Shown here one piece after another: positions 27,075 through 39,535 of a DNA stretch of 64,000 bases (position 1 is the stretch's first letter; every line of letters begins with the position of its first letter). The translations under genes were made by a program, and so were the position numbers. Location: the NCBI RefSeq assembly GCF_019320115.1, contig NC_089593.1, positions 31,975,720-32,039,719 of the forward strand. Direction: 5' to 3'. The DNA is from Miscanthus floridulus. Lineage: Eukaryota > Streptophyta > Magnoliopsida > Poales > Poaceae. A model generated the notes under the pieces. That model was not told the origin of the DNA, did no database searches, and was given only the letters and a program-made list of their open reading frames with translations.

Positions 27075-28010
27075 TTCTTGAAACCGTGCATGCATTTCGC
27101 ACGTCGACGTGGGGCCCGCGCCGCCCCGAAAGTCACCAGCATCGAGAAGAGAGGGAGGAGGTGGCAGATGCTTAGTCGGTGTCGCGAGGAGGAGACACCG
27201 AGGTGAGGCAGCAGAAGGCGAGAAGGAAGATGCAACAACCGATCTACTTTCGAAGCATTCAAATGCAACACTTGCAACATACGTCTAAAGGCAGATAAAA
27301 CACTTGAAACATGCATCTGAAACACTTGCAAAAACACTTGAAAACATTGCAAAAACATATGCAACATCCAGATAAAACACTTGCAAACATATGTGTGAAA
27401 CATATGCCACATCCAGATAAAGACACTTTCGACATACATCTAAAACTAAAATAAAATATTGGAAACAAAAGCTTGCAATATATGTGTAAAACTGTTGCAA
27501 CATATGCAACATCTCGATCTACTTTTGAAACATCCATAAGAAACACTTCCAACATGCCTCTAAAATATCTTAAACACTTAAAACAGACGCTTGCATTATG
27601 CGCTTTCAAGCGCAACATCTACTTGCTGCTTCGATGAATATGGAGGCTCGTCGACGAGCGGAGCTCGATGCTATGGAGTGGCGCGGAGATTGCCGGTGTG
27701 GAGCTCGTCGACGGCACGGACCTCGACAAGGGCGCGGCAGGCGGATGGGGCGTGGCCGCAATGGGAGGCGTGAGTACAGGCGGGATCGGCGCGGGGGAGG
27801 GTGAGATTCGTCCCGCGGGTAGGGCCACGCAGCGGGCGCGCGCGGTGCAGGGGAGGGCGGGATCCGTCCCGCGAGTAGGGGCGCACAGTGCGTAGACGCT
27901 GCAGAGCGAGCGGGCGATGCAGACGGGGCCGACACGGGCGAGGTCCGTTCCACGAGCGGGCAACTCGGATGGGTCCGTCCGGACGGACGGACGACTGAAG
28001 GGGAGCATTA
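27075..28010 (-). repeat. Dispersed repeat, copy B (ATGTTGCAAGTGTTT family)
   Basis: This is the inverted partner of the repeat at 20590-21410. Its AT-rich part (27230-27600) reads on the minus strand as runs of ATGTTGCA, CAAGTGTTT and AAAAGTAGATCG in the same order as copy A. A GC-rich arm follows (27600-28010). The many overlapping frames in the GC-rich arm on both strands are not credible genes. Confidence 0.6.
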
Positions 28011-28179
28011 CCGATATAAGAATGATTTCTCTTTGATGGATTTAGACCCAGTCCAATGTTTCCTCATCAAAACTCAAAAGGAGGTTAGTTTCGATAAGAC
28101 AAGGTCTGGGACTTGGGCCCCTGCAATAGAACTCCATACTCAACCGTCAACACACACAAAACTTATACGTAGTAGGGAA

Positions 28180-28740
28180 GGAGGTCAACAAGGTTTGTTA
28201 TTCTTAAATCAAACTATTTCAGTTTTTTTCCCTGTCTGGGTGATTTTAGTCGCATGGCACCCTTTCATTTTCATTACTGGTATAGGAGGTGCCGGGTGCA
28301 AGGAGGTATCGAAATGGCGGCGTACAACATGAGGATAATGTTCGACTAGATCACCAGTAATGGTGTGGATCCTTCACGTGTTCACCACCTGCTCCAGAAA
28401 AGCCCCAAGAATGGTGTGGATCGTTCGCCACCAGCCGTAACTGACGTCCAGTTCGTTTGGCTTATAAGTCGTACTTTTTCAGCCAACGAATAGTATTTTT
28501 TCTCTCATAATAAATCAGTCAATAGTATTTTCAGTCATGGCTTATCAGCCAAGCGAACATGGCATGAATCCGAGTCTTTAAGGCTTTGATATTGATATTA
28601 ATGTCCAAAATGACACATTTTGTACTGGATCCTGATATAGCATGCTTTGCATCCTGACAAGTATGGCTGTAAATGAATGTGTAGCAATTATCGTTCGGGG
28701 TGAAATAATAATTGCTGGTATAAATGTGGATTCACTGATC
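28180..28740 (+). pseudogene. Partial duplicate of the Myb/SANT locus
   Basis: Bases 28180-28442 match 23012-23265: the end of exon 2, the whole intron and the start of exon 3 up to the ATG-rich repeat region. Bases 28559-28740 match the 3' flank at 23912-24120. Because the intron is retained, this is a DNA duplication and not a retrocopy. The part of exon 3 between these blocks is gone and a MITE (28451-28558) sits at that join. A stop (TAG) and small indels disable the coding part. Confidence 0.8.
28451..28558 (+). mobile_element. Small hAT-type MITE, copy 2
   Basis: The ends GTTCGTTTGGCTTATAAG and CTTATCAGCCAAGCGAAC are inverted repeats. The body contains TTTTCTCTCATAATAAATCAGTC. It is a common grass MITE family. 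No 8-bp target duplication is visible because the flanks appear to have been rearranged. Confidence 0.75.
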
Positions 28741-28762
28741 CTCTTGATGAACCTTCTTGTAA

Positions 28763-28839
28763 TGGGCCCAAGTTTTTGGGCCCGTGAGGATTCACCTGAG
28801 AAATTGGGCCTATATTTACTTTGTTCAAGCAATTGGGCC
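28763..28839 (+). promoter_or_regulatory. Four TGGGCC (site II) elements upstream of the ATPase gene
   Basis: TGGGCC occurs at 28763, 28777, 28805 and 28834, between 157 and 233 bases before the ATPase start codon. TGGGCC/T site II elements bind TCP factors in plant promoters and are common in nuclear genes for organelle proteins. Use here is inferred from position and clustering. Confidence 0.55.
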
Positions 28840-28995
28840 CACATTTATTTTGGGGAGAAAAACCGCGCGAAGGGAGAGGCGAAAGGGCAAGCAAAGCGTT
28901 ATCCATCCCGTCCAGACACGGCACAAGTACAACCGCTCGCTCCCTTCTGCGCGACTGCGCCACCGCCGGCGCCGGCATTAGTAGTTTGCCGCGCG

Positions 28996-30546
28996 ATGGA
29001 CACGTGCCTCTTCTCGCTTTCCTCAACCCCGAGGCTCCCTCCGGCGCATCCTCTGCTCAGGCGGCGGCGCAGGGGCAGGGCGTGGCCCGGCATCGCTCGC
29101 TGCGCCGCTGAGGCTGGCGGCGGATGGGGAGGCATCGTCGAGGACGACCTTTCTGAGCTCCTGCAGGTCGTCGTCCGTCACCCCTTTTGGATCTGCCTTT
29201 TCCCCCCTAATCGTACAGACCTTGTATGTTATGCCGTGCTGTGCTAGTAGTAGTAAGTGGAGTTTTGGGAGTACTGAAAAACTTGTCCAAATTAGTAGAG
29301 AATTTTGGGCATCATATGAATTCCTATTTGTAGTTGATGTAATTATCTCTGCCTCTTCAGCTACAACTAGATCGATTGATCAAAGGGTATTAATCTTCCT
29401 TTTGCAGATTCTTCCGAGAGACTTGCGAGATAATCTGCAGAATGAACCTAGAAAGGACCAACTGCTGGAGGTGAGATAGATGTACCTGCCTGACTCCTTC
29501 AAGGCTTCAACCATTACAAGCCTCATTCTACTCAGAAATTCATCTGAAAATGTGGTGGTTTCATATGTGATCCCAACTGATGAGTCATCAATTAGGTCAT
29601 TCTGGATTTGGGGAGACGACCAGAGGCACGTTTCCTTGGTGACTCTGGTGGCCAATATCTACGGGACAGTGAGGTATGTGACAGCCATTCCAGTCTGAAC
29701 TCTGAAATGCGTAATATTATGTTTGCAGTGATCGTACATACTTTCCTTGTCAATATTGTGGAACCCAATAGTACCTTGAAAAGAAAAGGTAGCAATACAG
29801 AGAGATCAGATATGATTACATTGTGGTGTGGTTAGTCTCATCTGTGGAACCCAATAGTACCTTGAAAAGAAAAGGTAGCAATACAGAAAGATCAGATATG
29901 ATTACATTGTGGTGTGGTTAGTCTCATCATCTTGTCTGTAGTGTAATATTAGAAATTATGTTAGTCTCAAGTCTTCTGCTGGTTGGCTGCTAATTTCTTT
30001 CTGCTCATGGATCTTTACAAATGTTTATACTTCACAACCATAGTAAGCCCCTTTTTCTTGATGAGTGCACAACATAATATTGTGAGTACATGCAAAACTG
30101 CAACTGTAATTTCCTCCTCTATGGATCTTTTATATCATAGATCTCACAGAAAGAGTTGGAGGATGCTCAGAAGGCTGTAGGAGAGTTTGGAGGTGACAAC
30201 CGTGCAGGAATTGAAGGTACTTTACATAGGATATCTGCTATAAGGAGCAGGAAAGGAATGGTTGTTGGTTTGACCTGTCGAGTTGGCCGAGCTGTTACCG
30301 GGCATGTTGACATGGTCCGTGATCTCCTAAATTACAAAGAAAGTATTCTATTTTTGGGAAGGTACCTCCCCTTGTTCCTTGAATTTCACAATCTTGATTC
30401 CATCTTTCATATATCTTTTTCAAATGGTATTTTATATATATAAGCTAGTAGCTAAGTGTTATATGAATACGGACTACATGAAAAATGTTCTATTCAGGAA
30501 TAGGTATGTGATAATAGGGCAACAGGAGTTGAACATTCTGAATCGC

Positions 30547-30577
<31 letters not shown>

Positions 30578-32635
30578 TTGAATATTCTGTTTTCACTTTG
30601 TTTTTCAAATAAATTTCAAAAGTTTATCCGTTCTTCAATATTTTTTTCTTTTCTTCAATCAGGCCTGGGGTAGGCAAGACTACTGTTATGCGTGAGATTG
30701 GACGTGTTTTAGCAGATGAATTTCAGAAAAGAGTGGTATGTTAAACAATATTACTTTCTAGTACCTTTCTATTTCTTAAGTTCAAAAAAAAAGTACCTTT
30801 CTATTTCCAGTTCAATGTACTTCTTGTACCTTATATATTCTTTTGGTACTGGTGTTTAGGGCAGGTAATTGTGGACACAAGTAATGAGATTGGTGGGGAT
30901 GGGGATGTTCCTCATTCTGCGATTGGTGGAGCAAGAAGAATGCAAGTACCTGAACCATCAATGCAACATAGGGTGATGATTGAAGCAGTTGAAAACCATA
31001 TGCCTGAGGTTGTTATTGTAGATGAGATCGGAACTGAAGCAGAAGCACAAGCTTGTCGATCAATTGCAGAAAGGGGTGTTATGCTTATTGGCACTGCCCA
31101 TGGAGAACGACTTGCAAACATCATTAAGAACCCAACCTTATCTGACTTGGTAATCCTGTCATTATGACATCATCACAATTTTGCAAATAAACAAAATAAA
31201 AAATCCACTATACCTGCATAATCTGAACATTGGTAAAAATTGGATCGTTGAGATGAAAAAAAAGTGCTGTTATTCTACAAGGATATCCAAAGTTCTTTTG
31301 TTACTTTTGCTTATTGAGAAGAGTAGCTGTCAATATAATAGCATGACAGCTCCCATCTAAAATTTGCTGAAAAGTGATTAAGCTTAAAAGTAATATTATT
31401 TACACCAGTTCAGTGAAATTTCTTATCTTCTGGAAAACAGATTGGTGGTGTAGAAACTGTTACTCTTGGAGACGATGAGGCTCGTGCTCGACGAAGTCGG
31501 AAAAGTATTCTAGAGAGGAAAGCTCCTCCAACATTCCCTTTCCTTATCGAGATGAGGGAGCGACATTACTGGGTAACACATCGGGTATGTTTATGTTATT
31601 TATATGCTAAACAGTCGAAGTATGGTTACAAATATAACTCACCACTTTAACTCAATAAAGTGATGAGGATGCTGGGAAAGTGTGCATTGATATTGCATTT
31701 CTTAAATTTAAGATAGTTATCATTATATAAAAAAAAAGATGTACGCATCCTTGTAGAGACACACACCAGAGGTTCTTAGAATACGTGCGCACCCTTGACT
31801 AAATAGAGAAAAAAAATTAAGATAATGGTGAGGATGGTACTTGGGAGTCTTTGGAACTGTACTAAGTGTTTGCACACAACTTTGATTCCATTGGTTTTCT
31901 CTACTTGTCTGAAGATCCTAGCATTTTCAATTAATAAAAATGATTGCATATTTTGATTGCAATATTGTTCGTTCTTAACTATGGTTATTACCTGGCCTTT
32001 GTGATATCATGGTTACTGGATTTAAGATTTTTTCTCCACCACTGTTGCTGTTTTTTTTTTCTTTCACCAACCAATATGAGCTTCAAAGCCTACGATGCAA
32101 CCTAAATGGAATCTCTCAGAAAATGGTTTGTATTATTTTTGTTGTTGTCCATTTAGGCAGATGCTGACACACAATGCTGATTTTTCTTTGTGCAGACAGA
32201 AAGGAGCGTGGATATGCTACTGCATGGCAAGAAGCCACTGGTTGAGGTAAACATTCTACAAACCATGTATCATGTTTGAGATGTGTCATATTCAGGGATA
32301 CTTTTGGTGGTACGAGTAGATAATAATATGATCTATAGAAAAGTTAACTAGGACCGGTCATTTCAGTTCTTTCTGTACCTATATTTCTTGCTTGCTTTAC
32401 CTGTAAATGTCATTTTGAAGCATGACATATTGACATCTTAAGTCTTAACTACTGCACTAGCCGCTATCTTTATTCGAACTGTGTAATATACAAATGTTGA
32501 GCCTATACTCTATGTGGTCCAGTGCAGCTTGCTTAGCAAACCATTAATTTCCAATGGTCACAGGTCAGGAGAAGGGATAATGAGTTTCAGGTTGTAACTG
32601 AAAGATGGGCAACATATGATGGCGATGGACTCTGA
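28996..32635 (+). CDS. Plastid-type P-loop ATPase, Ycf45/SpoIIIAA-like
   Basis: Nine exons: 28996-29166, 29408-29470, 29596-29673, 30141-30361, 30663-30735, 30865-31149, 31441-31584, 32196-32246 and 32564-32635. All junctions are GT-AG and the frame stays open for 385 residues. The first 45 residues are Ser/Arg/Ala-rich ([19 protein letters not shown]), like a plastid transit peptide. Walker A is GRPGVGKT, split by intron 4, and Walker B is VVIVDEIG. The [22 protein letters not shown] and [15 protein letters not shown] motifs are typical of the cyanobacterial/plastid Ycf45 family, related to sporulation ATPase SpoIIIAA and to Arabidopsis SPD1. The protein ends soon after [13 protein letters not shown], so the C-terminal R3H domain of the longer plant members is absent. 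The biochemical role is not known from the sequence. Confidence 0.92.
29758..29929 (+). repeat. 86-bp tandem duplication in ATPase intron 3
   Basis: Two copies starting GTGGAACCCAATAGTACC (29758 and 29844) differ at about one base. They lie within the intron and do not affect the coding frame. Confidence 0.9.
30551..30577 (+). repeat. (GA)n microsatellite in ATPase intron 4
   Basis: This is a run of about 13 GA units inside the intron that splits Walker A. Confidence 0.95.
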
Positions 32636-34520
32636 ACTCGAAACCCACTCGTCATAATTGCTTCTATCAAAGCTCATACTGCGGTACTTGAGGTTTCTGT
32701 GGACAAGTGTTATCTATACTACCAAGCCTCTTGTTCTGAGGTGGTACAGTACAGACTGATCCTAATCCAAAAAGTTTACAATGTTGTTATCCTGGTGAAG
32801 TTACTGACGCCTTCTTCTTAATATATAATGATACCCAGCTCTCCTGTGTGTTCAAGAAAAAAAGAAGTTATTGACACTGCCCATTTTGGTGAGTATGCAA
32901 TCCCCACCATGATAGATCTTATATCAATGGCATGGCCAATTTTTTAGCTGAATTTGGACATTTTGGTTGAAATAGGTTATACCTAATGTTTGAAGCTTTA
33001 CTGGCTTTTTTCCCCTTTTTGGAGGAAATTCTGTTTCTGACTTGGATGGAACCTTATCACAGTGGATTGCATGGGTGAACATTTGACTGACAACTATCCC
33101 AAGCTTTGCGCCTGTTCTTTCACTGAAGGCAGCCCATGAAGCAATTTTGACATTTACTTATATTAAGATAATGCAGATAACTTCACACTAATTGGATAGA
33201 AGGTCCTGCTTATTTCTGTATCAGGTACTTTTTAGCGCTGGAAAGTTGATGTATCAATTTGAATGTATATGTTTTTCATGTAAGAGAAGGAACCTAATGT
33301 ATGTCAGTGGTTCTAAATTGTATGAGATGTGTACATATATACATATCCTTATTGTTCCTAATATCTACTCATTGACCTTTTCCTTTTTTTTCTATTTTTT
33401 CCATTATTTTTTAAAAAAAATTGGTGCACTGAGGTCCTCTATTTTACTATGTATGTGAGTATTCAATGTTTTCTGTATGTGTTCAATTGTGCATGCAATA
33501 TTCTCAGTTTTGCAAGCGATTTTTATACATTACTGTTCGTTCAAAAAAATTATACATTACTGAGAATCCAAAGTTTTTTGTTCTTACTCAACCCCCAACC
33601 CCATCCACCCCCGCGAGAAAAAAGGTATGGTTGAGATGTCTTGTTTTTGGATTTAATAATTTTTTTAGCTCATTGGCCCTGTAATTTTTGTACATTGTCT
33701 GACTTGTTTATATGTTCTCTAATTCTTAATTGCACGGTTTTTTTATAAGGGTTCCTACATTTTCTGACTTTTACCAATTTTTTTATTGAAAACATCTTTC
33801 CTTTAGTTGTATTGACGCTTGAAGCGCTGTGTACTTTCTTTACCCCTACAACTCTTCATGGTGATGGCGTAACCCAAATTCTTGTTGGTTTACATATTTT
33901 TGTTACCTAGAAAATGATCCCAAATGTATCCATGGACGAGCCTTTTGGGCCCATAATATAAGTTGATTATGGTTCAGTTCAGGGCTCGATCCACAAGCAA
34001 AAAAGGGACGGGGACGGCTTGTGAGCTTTCGTGCAGTTCTGAAAGTAAAAGAGAGAGGTGTAAAATAGTTGGTTTCCTTCCTTTGAAAAAAGAGAGTTGG
34101 TTTTCAGAGTAAAAATGGCATTGCATCTGATGAAAGCTAGCTACAATCGTTGGTTGCTCTTCTCTGAATTCTGGACAGTCATTGAACTAGCAACATGCAT
34201 CGCCTGAAGGCTGAAGCATTTTGGTTGTACCTTGTTTCTGACATCTGACATTCTTTTCTGCAATGCGTTTGTTGAAACCCTGCATCCTGTTTACCGTAAT
34301 GCCAGCAAGCAATGTGGTGATCCCAGTAGTGTTAGGTGAGGTGCAAATGTGAACTCTGAACACCTGATTTTGGTGCATCAGCACTTCAGCAGTGCTGGGT
34401 GTGGGTGGAATGTCAACAGCTCTGATGAGCACCTGATTCTGCAGCATTAGCATGTGGTGTGGAAGGTGCTCACATGAAGGGGAAGGGTATATAATCGACG
34501 GACATTGTTTTTTTTTTGTT
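32636..34520. other. 3' UTR and AT-rich intergenic region
   Basis: The first few hundred bases are presumably the ATPase 3' UTR. The rest is AT-rich with many T runs and no gene. The open frames at 33192-33684 are Phe/Tyr/Leu-rich shadows of low-complexity sequence. Confidence 0.6.
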
Positions 34521-34719
34521 TTGAAATTTTGTTTCTGAAGGGCGGGCCTGGTGTAAGCAGTAGAGTCTTACCGCCTATGACCGGAAGGTCCCGGGTTCGA
34601 GTCGCGGTCTCCTCGCATTGCACGGGCAAGGATAAGGCTTGCCACTGACACCCTTCCCCAGACCCCGCACAGAGTGGGAGCTCTCTGCACTGGGTACGCC
34701 CTTTGAAATTTTGTTTCTG
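34521..34719 (+). mobile_element. Au-type tRNA-derived SINE, full length with target duplications
   Basis: The body 34538-34702 begins GGGCGGGCCTGG. It carries a pol III A box (GTGTAAGCAGTAGAGTC region) and B box (GGTTCGAGTC) and ends GGGTACGCCCTT, as in the Au SINE family of grasses. It is flanked by a perfect 17-bp duplication TTGAAATTTTGTTTCTG (34521-34537 and 34703-34719). Minus-strand open frames containing DSNPGP come from the B box and are not genes. Confidence 0.9.
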
Positions 34720-36067
34720 GTTTTATTGCAGATAGAAGAGAAGGTGTATGTGGGGCATGCATGGGGTGCGTGGTTAGCTGAGCGGTTGACATCAGGGAGT
34801 AACTGCCATTGATACATTTTGCAGCAAGAGATAAAGAGGCTTTCCTGGCTGGCCAAGCCAAGCGTGTTGCCTTGCCGGATCGGATGGTTACTGCAGTTGT
34901 AGTGATGGGGTGGCAACAGCATCTGTCCTTGGCGTGGCAGAGCCTCACATGCATGCTTGTGATGCTCTGGGCTGTGGCCTGTGTATGCATGGCTGCAGAT
35001 GCATGCCTGGTATGATTCTTCAGTTGTACTCCTCTCCTTTTATACCAACAACAACAAAGGGGATTGGATTATTAGGGGAAGAAGAAGGGCTCTCGCGCGC
35101 TCGGTGTTTTGTTCCTTCCTTGTAGTCCACTCCTAATAAGCTGGAGCTGTGGAGGGAGATTGTTGAGAGCGCATGCATGCAGTCAACTGTGGATGCACAT
35201 GCATGCGCGCACACATCATCATATCATCAGCGGGAAACGGAAATGACTCAGATGATTCTTTAGTACTATATATATAGTAATAGGATGCTTCCTTAGAACC
35301 ATGCAATGTTTGATTATGTGCCATCAGAAGGCTTGTTTATGTCTGGCGCGGCAGAGCCTCAACTATATATATACTAGCTTTGATCACAAGCGTAAGTCGG
35401 AGGGAGTAATCTGTTGCCTGTTGGGAACAAGTTGCTGGTCACTAAAACATCGAATGTTTCAGTAGTTACTTAGTTACAGTCGTACGTACTTGTTTACGGA
35501 CAAAAAAAAGGGGGGGCAGGGGAACAGTGATTGAACTGTTTCGTGTGAGTGATTGCATGGCAATGGCATGCGTGAATGTGAAGTGGCGATCGAGAGCCCG
35601 AGGGAGTTTGTTGCAGGGCAGGTAGTAGGAGGCTAGTGGGGCGTGTGCTGTGCTGTGTCACTCACAACGTTGGCTTTGGCCGAGTCTCACTCCGCATGCC
35701 GATGCCCCATGGCCATGGCCATGCAGCGGGTGAGTGATACGCGCGGCGGATCCCCATGGCCCATCCCATATTATATTATATTTTATATATCCACGTCACG
35801 TGCAGCAGCAGCACTGCCTCTACGGCTCTGCATGCGTGCGTGATGGCCTGCGATCACGCAAAGCGGAGGAACATGCACACAGCACGGACTCCTACCATAG
35901 AGTGGTGTGAGTGCCTGAGTGGAGTACGTAGTAGAGTAGAGTAGTTGATGTGATCACACGTGCGCTGCGCCAGGCCTGCACGCGTGGCATCCGGTCTCCG
36001 GCCCCGCCTCCGATCCGTCCGTCCGTGCACCCACGCGCCGGCATGGTGCCGAGGGCCGTGCACCCCA
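34720..36067. other. Intergenic region
   Basis: No gene is supportable. ATGCATGC-rich stretches occur near 34750-35240 and a short AT run at 35265. Open frames here are short and without domains. Confidence 0.55.
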
Positions 36068-39000
36068 GGCACGCCTCAACCTGGGCACAAAAAACCGAAA
36101 ACCGAGAACCGAACCGAAACAACCGGAACCGAAACCGAAGTAACCGAAACCGAAAATTTCGGTTCCATGTTCGGTTCCAGGTTTTCAGGAACCGAAATTA
36201 GTACGGTTAATTCGGTTCCAGCACTCGGTTAACCGAAATGACTTGAAATAACTGAAATTAGCCCAGGCTGAGTTCTGCAGCTCTGCCTCTGCGCTCGTTG
36301 ATGCTTGATGGCCCATCGAATATAGCCTAGCTGTCCAGCCCAAGGTAAACACTAAGTCCTCACCGGTCACTCTCCTGTCCTCAGTCCTCACCTCACCACC
36401 CCCGACCCTGTCCCCGCCGCGCTGATCCGCCACCCGCGGCTCGCTGCCCCTACCCTTCGGTCTCCGACCCCGCCCCCGCCACGTCGATCCGCCCTCCCCT
36501 CCGGTCTCCGGCCGCCCCCAGTCCCCTCCAGCATCCGGTCCTCCCCTCCCCTCCGCGGCCCCGACAGGCGACAGGCCGACACGGCCAGCTCCCTCCCAAC
36601 ACAACAGGCGGCTAGGCGCAGGCGGCCAGCAGTCCAGCACGCGCAGGAGGCAGGACGCACCCTGCACCCACCCGGCCGCCGGCCCTAAGCCGCCGTCGCC
36701 CGCCGCACTGAGGCCGCCACTTCTTGTGATCTACTCCACAACGGCTACATCAATTGCATCCTGCAATGTAAGTGTTAAAGATCTGACTGTATTTGTGACT
36801 GATTTGTTGTGGGGATTTATAGTTGATAACTTGACTACATTTCTTCAGATGTCTGACGAGGACATGGACCAAGACTTGAGGGATTGGGAAGAGACCTATG
36901 GCGGGAGTGATGGGAATTTCAAGGATGATAGTGATGCAGAGAAGGATGGTGCTGGTGCTGCTACTGGGGCTGATGGTGACGCAGAGAAGGAGAAGGAGGT
37001 CATTGATGTAGAAGCTGAGGAGGAAAAGAAGAGAAAGCCGATGGCATCCAGATCTAGCATGTGGGATCACTTCATCAAAATCTATGATAAAGGTCAGTTG
37101 GTCAAGGGAAAATGCAACTATTGCAGCAATGAAATTGCAGCACATCCAGTGCTCAATGGTACATCTGCTATGCGTAAGCATTTTAACACTTGCAAGCGTA
37201 ATCCTCATAGAGTTAGTGATGATGCAAAACAAGGTGTTTTGTCAGTAAGTCAAGGCACTAGTGTAGGTACTTGGAAGTTTGATCCTGAATTGCTTAGGTC
37301 TGCTTTTGCTGAAATGATCATAGAAGATGAGGAGCCATTTGGATATGGTGAGAAGCCTGGTTTTAGAAAGTTCATGTCTCTTGCTTGCCCTAGGTTCATT
37401 ATCCCTTCTAGAAGGACATGTACTAGGGACACTGTGCAGTTGTACTTTGAGCAGAAAGAAAAACTTATTTTTCAAGAACAATGCAATAGAGTTTGCCTCA
37501 CAACCGATGGTTGGACATCCCAGCAACAAGATAATTACATGACTGTGACAGCCCACTTTATAGACAAAGATTGGTGCCTGCATAAAAAGATAATTAGTTT
37601 TTTCAAGGTAAAAGGTAAAAAGGGGATGATATTGGAAAACACCTGCATAAAGTATTGCTTGATTGGGGGTTGGACAAAGTAATGACAGTAACGGTAGATA
37701 ATGCTAGTGCAAATGATAGTGGTGTTAGTTATTTGAGAAGACAAATGAATAGTGTGAAAACTAGCATAGCAGGGGGTAAATACCTTCACATGAGATGTGC
37801 TGTACATATACTTAATTTGATTGTCCAAGATGGTTTGAAAGAAGTAGACCAGTCTATCAAGCATGTATGGGCTGCGATTAGATTTGTTAGGAATGGTTCA
37901 TCAAGATTGGCCAAATTTAAAGAGATTGCACAATGGGAGAAAGTGGACAGCAAGGCATTCTTGAACCTTGATGTGTGCACTAGGTGGAACTCGACATATG
38001 ATATGCTAAAAGCAGCTTGCACATATGAAAAGGTGTTTGCAAGGTATCCAGATGAAGATCCATACTATACAATTGAATTGCTTAGTGACATTAAGCCAGG
38101 TGTTCCCGGTCCAGGAGTTCCTGATGAGCATGATTGGGATAATGCAAGAAAACTAACTGAGTTTCTAGGGCATTTTGCTGAAGTAACAAAACGTGTTTCA
38201 GCATCATTAAGTGTGATGCTCACACTTACTTTCATGAGATTAGAGAGGTCAATGAATTGGTGAATGAATGGATGAGTAGTTCAGATTCTGTCCAACAAGA
38301 AATGGGGAGAAGAATGAAAGACAAGTATGACAAGTATTGGGGGAAGTGGCATGAACATTTAGAAATGCAAAATGACAAGGCAAAGGGAAAGGAGAAGGAG
38401 AAGGAAAATATTAACTTGCTGATTTTTGTTGCTACTGTACTTGATCCTAGATACAAGCTTTCACAGTATACAGAAATGGTAATCGAAGAGATGTATGGTG
38501 ACGGTGTTGGACAGAAAGTTTGGGCTGCAATTACCAAATGCTTGTGTCGATGTTTTACCACAGGCAACCCGTCGCGGGGTACCCGGGACGGTGATTTGTT
38601 CAGAGGGGTATCGGCGTTTGCAGGAACTCGATGGTAAACGCAGGGAGACAACGATTTATACTGGTTCGGCACACCGGAAAGTCACGGCGCCCTACGTCCA
38701 GTCTGGTGTGGATAGTATATTGCGCCCTGCGCTATTTGTTGTGTTGCGAGGTATGTTGTGGTTGTGAGTTCTATCGGTTATGTGTCGGTGCCGATCTAGG
38801 GACCCCTGCCCTCCTTTATATAGTCCAGGAGAGGCGGGAGTCCTAGTCGGTTACAAAGTAGAGATCCTAGTAGGATTACGTGTAACTAGTTCTAGTAGGA
38901 TTACATGTAGGGAATCCTAGTTGGACTAGGTCTTCTTCTCTCTTCTCCGTAGGAAACCCCATGGGTCCCACATCGACAAGCCCCCGAGCATCTCATGGAT

Positions 39001-39535
39001 GAGCTTCGGAAGCCTTCTTGTTTTTCTTGGCCTTCGTTGAGTTGTTGTAAATCCATTCCAGGTTCTTCTGAAGTGAAACCTTGAGATGGTCTTCTTTTGG
39101 TTGGTTCGTCATGACTGATGTGCACTTTTTTCTAAAAAAGTGCACTCAGTGAGTATAGCCCCCGAGCCTCTTGCTTGTTGGGACAAGAAGCCAGAGGGTC
39201 CCTTTAGTCTTCTTGGTTGCTCCGAGTTCTTTTTCTGTGGGTGCAATTTTTCGTAAAAATTGCACTCACTGAGTGTAGCCCCCGAGCCTCTTGCTTTTGC
39301 TTACAAAAGTTGGAGGGTCCAGATTCTTGTCTTCAAAAATTTTTTGGGGTTATGTATCCCGCAGCCCCCGAGCCTTCTCCGAGTACTTTTCTTTAGAATA
39401 GAAATCGGATGAAGGGTCTTGATGTGTTGTCGTAGTCTTGAGTACTTGTATTCTTGGACTTTCATCCTTGAATCCGAGCCCCCGGGCGTAGCTGAAGCGA
39501 ATGCCGAGCCCCCGAGCTTAGTTTTTGACTAAGCC

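Noticed and set aside
27606..28008. GC-rich Arg/Pro-rich frames on both strands
   Set aside because: Part of the inverted repeat copy B; composition-driven open frames.
34538..34620. A tRNA gene
   Set aside because: The A and B boxes belong to a tRNA-derived SINE; the cloverleaf is not complete and the flanks are target duplications.
34568..34990. Minus-strand frame containing a DSNPGP motif
   Set aside because: It is the antisense translation of the SINE B box, a frequent false gene call in plants.
37242..37583. Minus-strand frames over the hAT transposase
   Set aside because: Shadows of the transposase on the opposite strand.
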